The translations under genes were made by a program, and so were the position numbers. Below the pieces are notes generated by a model. It did not search any database and was not told the DNA's origin. It saw only the letters and a program-made list of their open reading frames with translations. A stretch of 64,000 bases of DNA, from positions 62,001-126,000 of the forward strand of contig JASMKZ010000001.1 in assembly GCA_030748955.1 (NCBI GenBank). Direction: 5' to 3'. Below are positions 56,766-64,000 of the stretch, piece by piece. Source of the stretch: Fidelibacterota bacterium (GTDB lineage: Bacteria; Fidelibacterota; Marinisomatia; SCGC-AAA003-L08; D37C17). How positions within the stretch are numbered: the stretch's first letter is position 1; each line of letters opens with the position of its first letter.

Positions 56766-56788
56766 ACTGAAATTTATCTTATCAATTT

Positions 56789-56816
56789 AAAAGGCGTCGG
56801 TTTAGACGCCTTTTTT
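56789..56816 (+). terminator. Rho-independent terminator after the small basic protein
   Basis: A perfect ten-base stem AAAAGGCGTC/GACGCCTTTT with loop GGTTTA, ending in a run of six T residues, 24 nt after the stop codon at 56765. Confidence 0.92.
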
Positions 56817-56832
56817 ATTATATTTTATTATC

Positions 56833-57936
56833 ATGAGAAAACTATCAATTTTAATATCAATCTATACTTTATTACTTTTAACTGGATGTGCCTCAACGTG
56901 TATGGAGTATCGTTCGGCTACAACTGCAGCCCGGAGTGAAAAAAATTTGAAAAGAGCCGAAGAATGGGGGCTTCAAGCATTAGAATCACCTGAATGTGAT
57001 CCGGTGAATGATGGGAGGGCACCATATTTTCTTGCAACGGAAGTTTATTTAAAACAGAAAAATTATATAAAAATGGCAGAAATGTTGGATATTGCTGAAG
57101 AAAGAAATATTGATCAATTATTAGAAACCCCATTCAAATTAGGAGATACACCAGTTACAACAATAGGTGAGGGTATATTAGCATACAGAGATCAAGAATG
57201 GGTAAAAATATTTAATAATGCAGTAGACTTAATTCAGAAAGATAAAATTGAAAACGCTAAAGAGAAAATAGAAATAGCTATCCTTCTCCATCCTTCAAAA
57301 GGAGAAAATTATTCTACTTTAGCTGCCATTCATCTAAAAAATGAAGATATGGATGCAGCAGTTGCCGCAGCAAATAGAGGTCTTGAAGCAGATGATACAA
57401 ATTCAATGCTGTATGAGCTTAAAGCAGATGTTTCGTTACAACGCGATGATTTGGATTTAGCGAGAGATTTATATCTTAAATCCATAGAGTATTCAGATGA
57501 TCCAGGACCTATCATGAGGAAATTACTATTTGTCTATATTGATATGGGCGATAATCAAAGGGCTATCGAATATGCCAATGAACTTTTGAATAAATACCCT
57601 AATGATGCAAATTTATATTATAATGTAGGAGTATTATATCAGCGTTTAGCAAAAGATATTCAAATTCGTTCAAAAGAGAATTTCAACAGATTAAATGAAA
57701 TGGACTCTCCTCCTGAAGCCTTAATTAGTCAAGTTTATTCAGATTTCCGAGAAGTACGTAAATATGCAAATAATGCAAAAGATTTTTTTTATGAAGCCAG
57801 CGACCTTGAAAAAGATAAAAATTTAGATACAAAACATGCGATATCTGAGATGAAGTCAGCAATGGATCAAATGGATGATATTTTCATTCCATCTATTAGA
57901 AAAATCGCTAAATCTGCAGGAGTTGAATTAAATTAA
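56833..57936 (+). CDS. TPR-repeat lipoprotein
   Basis: A 367-aa lipoprotein with Cys19 in LLLTGCAST. The rest is a helical array with TPR-like units (GLEADDTNSMLYELKADVSL, LARDLYLKSIEYSDDPGPI, IEYANELLNKYPNDANLYYN, in part). No catalytic motif. It may act as an outer-membrane or periplasmic scaffold. It is bracketed by terminators on both sides, so it is probably monocistronic. Confidence 0.8.
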   Translation: MRKLSILISIYTLLLLTGCASTCMEYRSATTAARSEKNLKRAEEWGLQALESPECDPVNDGRAPYFLATEVYLKQKNYIKMAEMLDIAEERNIDQLLETPFKLGDTPVTTIGEGILAYRDQEWVKIFNNAVDLIQKDKIENAKEKIEIAILLHPSKGENYSTLAAIHLKNEDMDAAVAAANRGLEADDTNSMLYELKADVSLQRDDLDLARDLYLKSIEYSDDPGPIMRKLLFVYIDMGDNQRAIEYANELLNKYPNDANLYYNVGVLYQRLAKDIQIRSKENFNRLNEMDSPPEALISQVYSDFREVRKYANNAKDFFYEASDLEKDKNLDTKHAISEMKSAMDQMDDIFIPSIRKIAKSAGVELN

Positions 57937-57965
57937 AAACGGAACAATTCTGTTCCGCCTTTTTA
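57935..57965 (+). terminator. Rho-independent terminator after the TPR lipoprotein
   Basis: Stem GGAACA/TGTTCC with loop ATTC, extended by AAAAAC and GCCTTTTT flanks, begins at the stop codon of the TPR lipoprotein gene. Confidence 0.85.
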
Positions 57966-57990
57966 GTTCAATGTACTTTAGTTTATAAAT

Positions 57991-58881
57991 TTAACCAATC
58001 CGCTTTCGTTTAATTAAATATTCTGATAATGCTATGTCTAGTGGCAAATCTGTGGATAGTTGCACGTAGTCAATATTTTTTTGTCTGCAATTAGATTTAA
58101 TATAATCACAAAACTGCTCCATACTTTTTTGATAATCTGATTGAATATGCCAAGGGTCAGTTACAATTTCTTCCCCAGATTCCATATCTCTAAATCGAGT
58201 ACGTTGAGTAAAATCTAAGGTGAGTTCTTGAGGATCTAATACATGAAAAACGATAACCTCATGACCTTTATATCGAAAGTGTTGTAATCCTGAAAGAACT
58301 TTATCTGGGTCATCAAATAAATCAGATATGAGAATTATAAGACCTCGTTTTTTAATAGCTTCCGCTGTTTTATGCAAAACGGGCGCAATAGTAGTTTCAG
58401 GCCCCGCAATTATATTTTGCATTTGGGAAAGGATAATATTCAAATGACTTCTTTTTGATCTTGCAGGGATATTAACTCGGATACGATCATCAAAAAGTGT
58501 CAGCCCAACAGCATCTTGTTGCTTTAACATAAGATATCCAAGAGATGCTGCTAATATTTGAGCATACTCCAACTTGGTCATTTTTTTAGATTTGTAGGTC
58601 ATGGATAAACTTTGATCAACTAAAAGATAAGATTTAAGATTGGTTTCTTCTTCAAACTGTTTAATGAAAAAGCGATCTGTTTTCCCCCACAATTTCCAGT
58701 CAACATGTCGAATTTCATCACCAGCACCGTAGGCGCGATGTTCAGAAAATTCTACTGAAAATCCGTGATAAGGACTTTTGTGTAATCCAACAATAAATCC
58801 CTCCACTACGAATCTTGCTTTTAGCGATAAATTATTTAACCGGGAAATTATATCCGGGGTGAGAATATGACCGCCAGGCAT
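57991..58881 (-). CDS. DUF58 (vWA-like) protein
   Basis: Partner protein of MoxR ATPases. The DUF58 signature is present: GLHKSPYHGFSVEFSEHRAYG in part, GDEIRHVDWKLWGKTDRFFIK in part, and a vWA-like segment (YLLVDQSLSMTY with DxSxS metal-site residues). Length 296 aa. It lies 13 nt after the MoxR gene. The BatA-like membrane proteins that often follow in such operons are absent, the next gene being convergent. Confidence 0.9.
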   Translation of the reverse strand: MPGGHILTPDIISRLNNLSLKARFVVEGFIVGLHKSPYHGFSVEFSEHRAYGAGDEIRHVDWKLWGKTDRFFIKQFEEETNLKSYLLVDQSLSMTYKSKKMTKLEYAQILAASLGYLMLKQQDAVGLTLFDDRIRVNIPARSKRSHLNIILSQMQNIIAGPETTIAPVLHKTAEAIKKRGLIILISDLFDDPDKVLSGLQHFRYKGHEVIVFHVLDPQELTLDFTQRTRFRDMESGEEIVTDPWHIQSDYQKSMEQFCDYIKSNCRQKNIDYVQLSTDLPLDIALSEYLIKRKRIG

Positions 58882-58894
58882 TGGAATTTATCTT

Positions 58895-59878
58895 TTAATT
58901 GGTAGTTTCCAACAGTTTTTCAAGGATGTCATCTCGGCTAATACCATCTGCTTCGGCATTGAAGTTAGGTATAATTCTGTGCCTGAGGACGGGGTTCAAC
59001 ATTTGTTGAACATCAGCAATTTCCGGAGTAGTTCTTCCATCTAAGAGGGCTTTTGCTTTAGCCCCCAAAATAAGATACATACTGGCTCGGGGGCCAGCAC
59101 CCCATTCCAACCAATCTTTCGTAGTGGTCGCAGTTTGTCCATTATTTGAAGTTCGTGTACTGTTTACAAAATCTACGGCATATTCAATAACATTATCAGC
59201 CACAGGAACATTCCGCACCAATTCTTGAAAGGCAAAAAGATCTTCTGCTGATAATACTCTATTCACTTTTTTAACATCTGTACTGGTGGTTGATTGAACA
59301 ATGGCAACTTCTTCATCTCGAGATGGATAAGAAATCAAAATATTAAACATAAAACGATCCAATTGCGCTTCGGGCAATGGATAGGTTCCTTCTTGCTCGA
59401 TAGGGTTTTGAGTTGCTAAAACAAAAAATGGTTCTTCAAGGGTATAGGATGTACCACCCGCTGTTACTTTATGTTCTTGCATTGATTCCAACAATGCCGC
59501 CTGTGTTTTTGGCGGAGTTCTATTTATTTCATCGGCTAGAACAATATTAGCAAAAATAGGACCTTTAAAAAATTTAAATTCTCGTTTCCCAGTTCCATGT
59601 TCTTCTTCAATTATTTCTGTACCGGTGATATCAGATGGCATCAAATCAGGTGTAAACTGTATGCGATTAAATGACAGATCCATGGCATCGGAAAGCGTTT
59701 TAATGAGAAGCGTTTTTGCCAATCCAGGCACCCCTTCTAAAAGGACGTGCCCTCTACAAAGAAGTGAAATAAATAAATGCTCAACAATTTCTTTTTGACC
59801 TATAATAATTTTAGAGATTTCCTGAAATAATTTCTCTTTATCGGTCTGTAATTTTTCTACTAACTGAATATTATCCAT
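58895..59878 (-). CDS. MoxR-family AAA+ ATPase
   Basis: Chaperone-like AAA+ ATPase thought to mature or insert cofactors into partner proteins. Walker A is GVPGLAKTLLIKTL (about residue 53), Walker B LADEINRTPPKTQAALLE, sensor I ATQNPIEQEGTYPLPEAQLDRF in part, and the lid domain GPRASMYLILGAKA. Length 327 aa is typical. It is upstream of the DUF58 gene, the standard MoxR/vWA pairing. Confidence 0.94.
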   Translation of the reverse strand: MDNIQLVEKLQTDKEKLFQEISKIIIGQKEIVEHLFISLLCRGHVLLEGVPGLAKTLLIKTLSDAMDLSFNRIQFTPDLMPSDITGTEIIEEEHGTGKREFKFFKGPIFANIVLADEINRTPPKTQAALLESMQEHKVTAGGTSYTLEEPFFVLATQNPIEQEGTYPLPEAQLDRFMFNILISYPSRDEEVAIVQSTTSTDVKKVNRVLSAEDLFAFQELVRNVPVADNVIEYAVDFVNSTRTSNNGQTATTTKDWLEWGAGPRASMYLILGAKAKALLDGRTTPEIADVQQMLNPVLRHRIIPNFNAEADGISRDDILEKLLETTN

Positions 59879-60020
59879 AATTTACCTTATAATTTTAGGG
59901 TTGAAATCTAATGGTGTCTTTTGAGCTCCACAATGAAAATTCACTCAATACCCCATATTATTTATTGGTAAATTCCCACCGATTTAATTAGTATTAGAAA
60001 CAATATAGGAACGTATTTAA

Positions 60021-61052
60021 TTGGAAAAAATTTGCATTAAGGGAATGAATCATGAGGAACTTCAAACCCTATGTATTAAAGCTGGAGAATCAAAATTCAG
60101 GGGCGGGCAGTTATTTGAATGGTTGTATCGTCATGGAATATCTTCATTCGATTCCATGTTAAATATTAACAAATCATTTAGACAACATTTAAATGAGCAT
60201 TTTATACTTCATACGCTCACAGTAGAAAATTCATTACCATCTGAAGAGGATAAATCTGTTAAAATACTATTTCGAACACGAGATGATCATTTTATTGAAA
60301 CCGTTTCAATGGTAGAAAATAATCGCCATACCGTATGCCTTTCATCTCAGGTTGGATGTGTGTTAGATTGTCATTTTTGTGCAACAGGGGAATTGGGATT
60401 AAAACGAAATCTCAGCACGGGGGAAATTGTAGATCAGCTAATTTATGTGAGAGAGAATACGGATCAGCCAATTACCAATGTAGTTTTTATGGGGATGGGC
60501 GAGCCATTTCATAATTACAATAATGTATTAAATGCCTCAGACATTTTTCATTCCCCAAAAGGTTTCAACTTAGCGTCAACCCGCATTACCATCTCAACAG
60601 CAGGATTACTTCCTCAAATAAATAAATTTATTAAGGAGAAAAGGCGTTATAAATTGGCTATTTCTTTAAATGCATCTAATGATAAAGTAAGAACGGAAAT
60701 TATGCCCATTAATAAAAAATGGTCTATTAATGATCTTATTAAATCCGGCAAGGAATATTCAAATCAAAAAAAACGGTTAATTATGTTTGAATATGTATTA
60801 TTAAAGGGAATCAATGACTCAGAAGAAGATGCATTAGAATTGGCACGATTATTACAAGGAATACCATGCAAAATTAATTTGATTCCCTATAATGAAATTG
60901 AAGGAAAGTATCAAAGACCTGATGAAACTACAATTACAAAATTTTCAGAAATACTACACAATTATAGAGATGAATATAGAGTATTGGTTCGGTGGAGTAA
61001 AGGTCAAGATATTGCTGCGGGGTGTGGTCAATTAGCAGGACGAAAAAAGTGA
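60021..61052 (+). CDS. rlmN: Dual-specificity 23S rRNA/tRNA adenine-C2 methyltransferase RlmN
   Basis: Radical SAM enzyme methylating A2503 of 23S rRNA and A37 of some tRNAs. The cluster motif is CVLDCHFCATG (CxxxCxxC) near residue 113; other marks are FMGMGEPFHNYNNV, STAGLLP and the second active-site Cys in AAGCGQLAG near the C-terminus. The start is TTG at 60021 with an AGGAACG Shine-Dalgarno. Length 343 aa. The stop overlaps the next gene by 4 nt (GTGA). Confidence 0.95.
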   Translation: MEKICIKGMNHEELQTLCIKAGESKFRGGQLFEWLYRHGISSFDSMLNINKSFRQHLNEHFILHTLTVENSLPSEEDKSVKILFRTRDDHFIETVSMVENNRHTVCLSSQVGCVLDCHFCATGELGLKRNLSTGEIVDQLIYVRENTDQPITNVVFMGMGEPFHNYNNVLNASDIFHSPKGFNLASTRITISTAGLLPQINKFIKEKRRYKLAISLNASNDKVRTEIMPINKKWSINDLIKSGKEYSNQKKRLIMFEYVLLKGINDSEEDALELARLLQGIPCKINLIPYNEIEGKYQRPDETTITKFSEILHNYRDEYRVLVRWSKGQDIAAGCGQLAGRKK

Positions 61053-61816
61053 ACCTGAATTTTATATCTTCTTGTATAATAAGTAAATTACCCGAACTAC
61101 CTCAATCGGCTGTGATTTTAGGTTCAGGCTTAGGGAAATTTATTGATAGTTTGGATAAGCCAATTGCTATCCCTTATTCAGAAATACCAGACTACCCCTG
61201 CTCTACAGTATCCGGACACGAGGGTGAATGGGTATTTGGATATATCCGCAATAAGCCCGTTATTTGTGCTAGCGGTCGTTTTCATTATTACGAAGGGTTT
61301 AATTTAAATGAAATTACTCTCCCGATATCAGTTATTCATTCTCTTGGTTGCAAAAATGTTATAATTACAAATGCTGCCGGATGTTTAAAAAAAGAATGGC
61401 AAGTTGGCGACCTCATGCTCATATCGGGGTATTTGGATTATACATTTCGAAATGGCACTGACACCCCACCAATTGTGTTATTAAAAGTGGATCAAATAAA
61501 CAAAAAAATAAAATCCATTGCTACTAAGCTAAACATATCATTGCGGGAAGGAATTTACACCTGGGCATTAGGACCAGCTTATGAAACACCAGCAGAAATT
61601 CAAGAAATTATCTCATTAAATGGGAATGCAGTGGGAATGTCAACCGTTCCAGAAATTAGAAAGGGCATTGAATTAGGGATGAATGTAGTGGGAATCTCCT
61701 GTTTAACCAACTATGGCGCTGGAATGGAAGGCTCTGTATTATCCCATGAAGATGTACTTGAAAACTCTAATCTGGCAAATAAAGAATTTTCAAGGTTGCT
61801 AATAGAAATTGTATAA
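61049..61816 (+). CDS. Purine nucleoside phosphorylase (trimeric, NP-II/MtaP class)
   Basis: Phosphorolysis of inosine/guanosine-type nucleosides in purine salvage. Motifs: AVILGSGLGKF (phosphate site), SGHEGEWVFG, GRFHYYEG, ITNAAGCLK, ALGPAYETPAEI, and VGMSTVPE. The GTG at 61049 overlapping the rlmN stop gives 255 aa; a GTG at 61022 would add nine residues and overlap rlmN by 31 nt, so it is less likely. PNP and methylthioadenosine phosphorylase share this fold; the VGMSTVPE form favours PNP. Confidence 0.9.
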   Translation: MNLNFISSCIISKLPELPQSAVILGSGLGKFIDSLDKPIAIPYSEIPDYPCSTVSGHEGEWVFGYIRNKPVICASGRFHYYEGFNLNEITLPISVIHSLGCKNVIITNAAGCLKKEWQVGDLMLISGYLDYTFRNGTDTPPIVLLKVDQINKKIKSIATKLNISLREGIYTWALGPAYETPAEIQEIISLNGNAVGMSTVPEIRKGIELGMNVVGISCLTNYGAGMEGSVLSHEDVLENSNLANKEFSRLLIEIV

Positions 61817-61909
61817 TAATGAGCTCAACAACTTGATTTACTCATGTTTTAATTCTCGCCATATTTTTTCTGCTTGTAGTTATGTTTTATGAGCAGTTGA
61901 ATAGTATTT

Positions 61910-64000
61910 TTACTCGAACTCCACAACAGTAATTCCTGCCCCTCCCTGATCTTCATTGGCAAAGTGAAAGTTTGCCACGAACGATTGTTCACTAAGGAAT
62001 TCGTGAATTGCTTTCATTAATGCACCAGTACCTTTCCCATGAAGTATATGAACAAAACTCATCCCAGATATAAGGGCAGAATCAAGATGTTTTTCAGTCT
62101 CATGAAGTGCTTCATCTACTCGCATTCCCCTTAAATCAATTTGAATTTTTGCACTAGAAAAGGTCTTATTCATTGATATATTTGGTTTAGAATTTGATTC
62201 TGAACTTTCAGAGGTCTCTGTTCGTTGAAGTTCTGCCAATTTTAGAGTAAGAGTAATGCCGTTTACCTCTACCCGAACCCTATTTTTTTTATCAGGAAGA
62301 TGAATTATTTTTCCCTTACTATTAAGATGGGGGATATAAATAATACTTCCTTTGTGGATATCACTTTCTAAAAGTGAATCAAATTCTTCCTCCGCCGTTT
62401 TATCCTGAATTTGTAAATTTTCAAGTGTATTTTGAAATTGATCCTTTACTTTTTTAATGGTTTTTTTGTCAGCTTGATTAACACGAATTTCTGCAATGAG
62501 ATTCTCTGCTTCACGCCTGGCTGATAATATTATTTTTTCTGCTTCTAAAAGAGCAGTGTTCTTTGCTTTTTTATGGGCTTTATTAATTTCCTTCTCTTTG
62601 TTGAATGTTTTGGTTTCAATTTGCCTAAGTTCTTTTTCACGATTTTCCAAATCAATACGGAGGGATTCTGCTACCAACCGTTCTTTTTCAAGCTGCCCCA
62701 ATATATTTTCAAGATTCACAGAACCATTACCCACCAGCTCACTTGACCTATTAATTATATCTTCACTTAATCCCATTCTTTTAGATATTTCCAGAGCATA
62801 GCTTGCGCCGGGGGTTCCTAGCTGCAGTTCATAGGTAGGAGCAAGTGCATCTGAATCGAAAATCATCCCCCCATTTATAATGCCCCTTTCATCAGAGGCC
62901 CACAATTTTAACGATCCTAAATGAGTGGTTGCAATTACGGTACAATGCTTTTTTATGAAGAATTCCATAATAGATCGGGACAATGCTACACCGGCATCAG
63001 GGTCTGTTCCTGTTCCCAATTCATCTAATAAAATGAGACTACTTTCATTGGCCTCTGTAACTATTGTGGCAAGGTTTTGAATATGAGCTGAAAAGGTTGA
63101 TAGGTCATTTTCCATGGATTGCCGATCGCCAATATCAGCCATAAATTTTGTGTAAACCGGAAGTTGAGCTTTTTTTGCTGGAATATAAAGACCGCATTGA
63201 GCCATGAGAGCATATAACCCTATACTTTTTAATACTACAGTTTTTCCTCCAGCGTTAGGCCCGGAGAGAAGTAGAATTTTTTCTTGATTTAGTTCAATAT
63301 CTAAGGAAACAGCTTTTTTTTCAACCAATGAAAAAAGTGGGTTTATCGCTTTTTCTACTTTTAATGTTCCATTTTCATTCATTTCTGGACAAATAGCATT
63401 AATTTGATAGGCAAGTTTTGCCATAGTATTATGCTGATCTATGTATTTTAGAATATTAAAAGATTCTTGTATTTTATTATAATAGGGTTGAAAAAATGCA
63501 GTTAGTTCATGGAGTATGCGGTGTTTTTCTTCAGTTAAGGAAAAATGTAATTCCGTCAATTTGTTATTTAATTCAATAATTTCTAACGGTTCTATATAGG
63601 CAGTTTGTCCCGTTGAAGATTGATCTTGAATTATACCCTTTACTTTCCTCTTTTGACTAATTTTAAGGGGTAAAACAGAGCGACCATTTCTAAATACAAT
63701 TTGGTTTCCCCCCAACCAATTTTCCTGCTTTGCATGGATAAATACTTTTTGCATGGTGTCTTTAATGCTTCCTTCAGTCTTGGATATAAAGCGGGTAAGA
63801 CGTTTTAATTCGGGGCTAGCATCAGATCTAATTTGAAAACTATCATCAAATATTTTTTCAATTTCTGATTGACATGATTTTGAAATTATTAAATTTTTAC
63901 CATTAATATGCCAAAGTGGAAAATCACTTTTAGTTAAATATCGTTTTATGGTGGATGACAAAATTAATAATTGATACAATTCACGAAAGTTTTCAGGGAG
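61910..64000 (-). CDS. mutS2: Endonuclease MutS2 (5' partial)
   Basis: MutS-family ATPase with a C-terminal Smr nuclease domain, implicated in suppressing recombination and in rescue of collided ribosomes. Visible parts are the core helices, Walker A GPNAGGKTVVLK, Walker B LILLDELGTGTDPDAG, a long coiled coil, and the Smr domain (IDLRGMRVDEAL, HILHGKGTGAL). The frame is open to the right edge (7 further codons beyond the TTG at 63979), and MutS2 is normally about 780 aa, so roughly 80-100 N-terminal residues lie outside. 696 residues are seen. Confidence 0.95.
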   Translation of the reverse strand, partial: LPENFRELYQLLILSSTIKRYLTKSDFPLWHINGKNLIISKSCQSEIEKIFDDSFQIRSDASPELKRLTRFISKTEGSIKDTMQKVFIHAKQENWLGGNQIVFRNGRSVLPLKISQKRKVKGIIQDQSSTGQTAYIEPLEIIELNNKLTELHFSLTEEKHRILHELTAFFQPYYNKIQESFNILKYIDQHNTMAKLAYQINAICPEMNENGTLKVEKAINPLFSLVEKKAVSLDIELNQEKILLLSGPNAGGKTVVLKSIGLYALMAQCGLYIPAKKAQLPVYTKFMADIGDRQSMENDLSTFSAHIQNLATIVTEANESSLILLDELGTGTDPDAGVALSRSIMEFFIKKHCTVIATTHLGSLKLWASDERGIINGGMIFDSDALAPTYELQLGTPGASYALEISKRMGLSEDIINRSSELVGNGSVNLENILGQLEKERLVAESLRIDLENREKELRQIETKTFNKEKEINKAHKKAKNTALLEAEKIILSARREAENLIAEIRVNQADKKTIKKVKDQFQNTLENLQIQDKTAEEEFDSLLESDIHKGSIIYIPHLNSKGKIIHLPDKKNRVRVEVNGITLTLKLAELQRTETSESSESNSKPNISMNKTFSSAKIQIDLRGMRVDEALHETEKHLDSALISGMSFVHILHGKGTGALMKAIHEFLSEQSFVANFHFANEDQGGAGITVVEFE

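Overview
The window is about 64 kb of AT-rich bacterial chromosome with dense, mostly housekeeping gene content. It reads as a diderm of the FCB type: there are outer-membrane beta-barrel proteins, several lipoproteins with classical lipoboxes, an SDR-type threonine dehydrogenase paired with Kbl, and a short eukaryote/archaea-like ProRS. My best guess is a Marinimicrobia (SAR406)-like lineage, but this rests on gene content only and no marker phylogeny could be run. TTG and GTG starts are common, many genes overlap by 1-11 nt, and Shine-Dalgarno sequences are strong mainly before ribosomal protein genes.

Layout, left to right. 1-14.4 kb is a rightward housekeeping run: O-methyltransferase (cut by the left edge), coaBC, ruvB, queA, ispF, gltX, glnS, ispE, tRNA-Gln(UUG), prs, rplY/ctc, pth, hppA, rpsF, rpsR, rplI, ending at an intrinsic terminator. 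14.7-18.7 kb holds priA, a membrane-anchored gluzincin-like protease and a PorV/PorQ-like outer-membrane protein. 18.7-21.7 kb is a leftward threonine-to-glycine pair (tdh, kbl) with a TauE-like permease whose start region carries a repeat. 21.8-28.3 kb is mixed: EEP lipoprotein, proS, recO, rhomboid, ychF, FabL-like reductase, small TPR lipoprotein. 28.6-32.8 kb is a leftward NarX/NarL-type two-component system with a decayed second response regulator between kinase and regulator, and two matching 22-nt palindromes bracketing the regulator. Then an ornithine-aminotransferase-like gene, class II DAHP synthase and uvrA.

The most unusual region is 38.7-45.7 kb. A seven-gene leftward operon encodes a lipoprotein, a TPR protein, an outer-membrane barrel/TPR protein, MotA, MotB, a shortened FliF-like ring protein and a three-domain FliG-like protein. 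This is the core of a rotary motor (stator plus MS-ring/switch rotor), with no rod, hook, filament, FliM/FliN or type III export gene in the operon or window. The FliF-like protein keeps a C-terminal FliG-binding-type motif, and its gene lies next to the fliG-like gene. I consider this the best candidate for an undescribed system.

46-51.5 kb carries pantothenate (panD-panB-panC) and NAD (nadA-nadC-nadB) biosynthesis. dnaA at 52.5 kb is translationally coupled to an OmpR-type response regulator and kinase instead of dnaN. The rest is ssb, a small very basic exported protein, a TPR lipoprotein, a MoxR/DUF58 pair, rlmN, purine nucleoside phosphorylase and mutS2 (cut by the right edge).

No rRNA, CRISPR array, insertion sequence, prophage or clear replication origin was seen.
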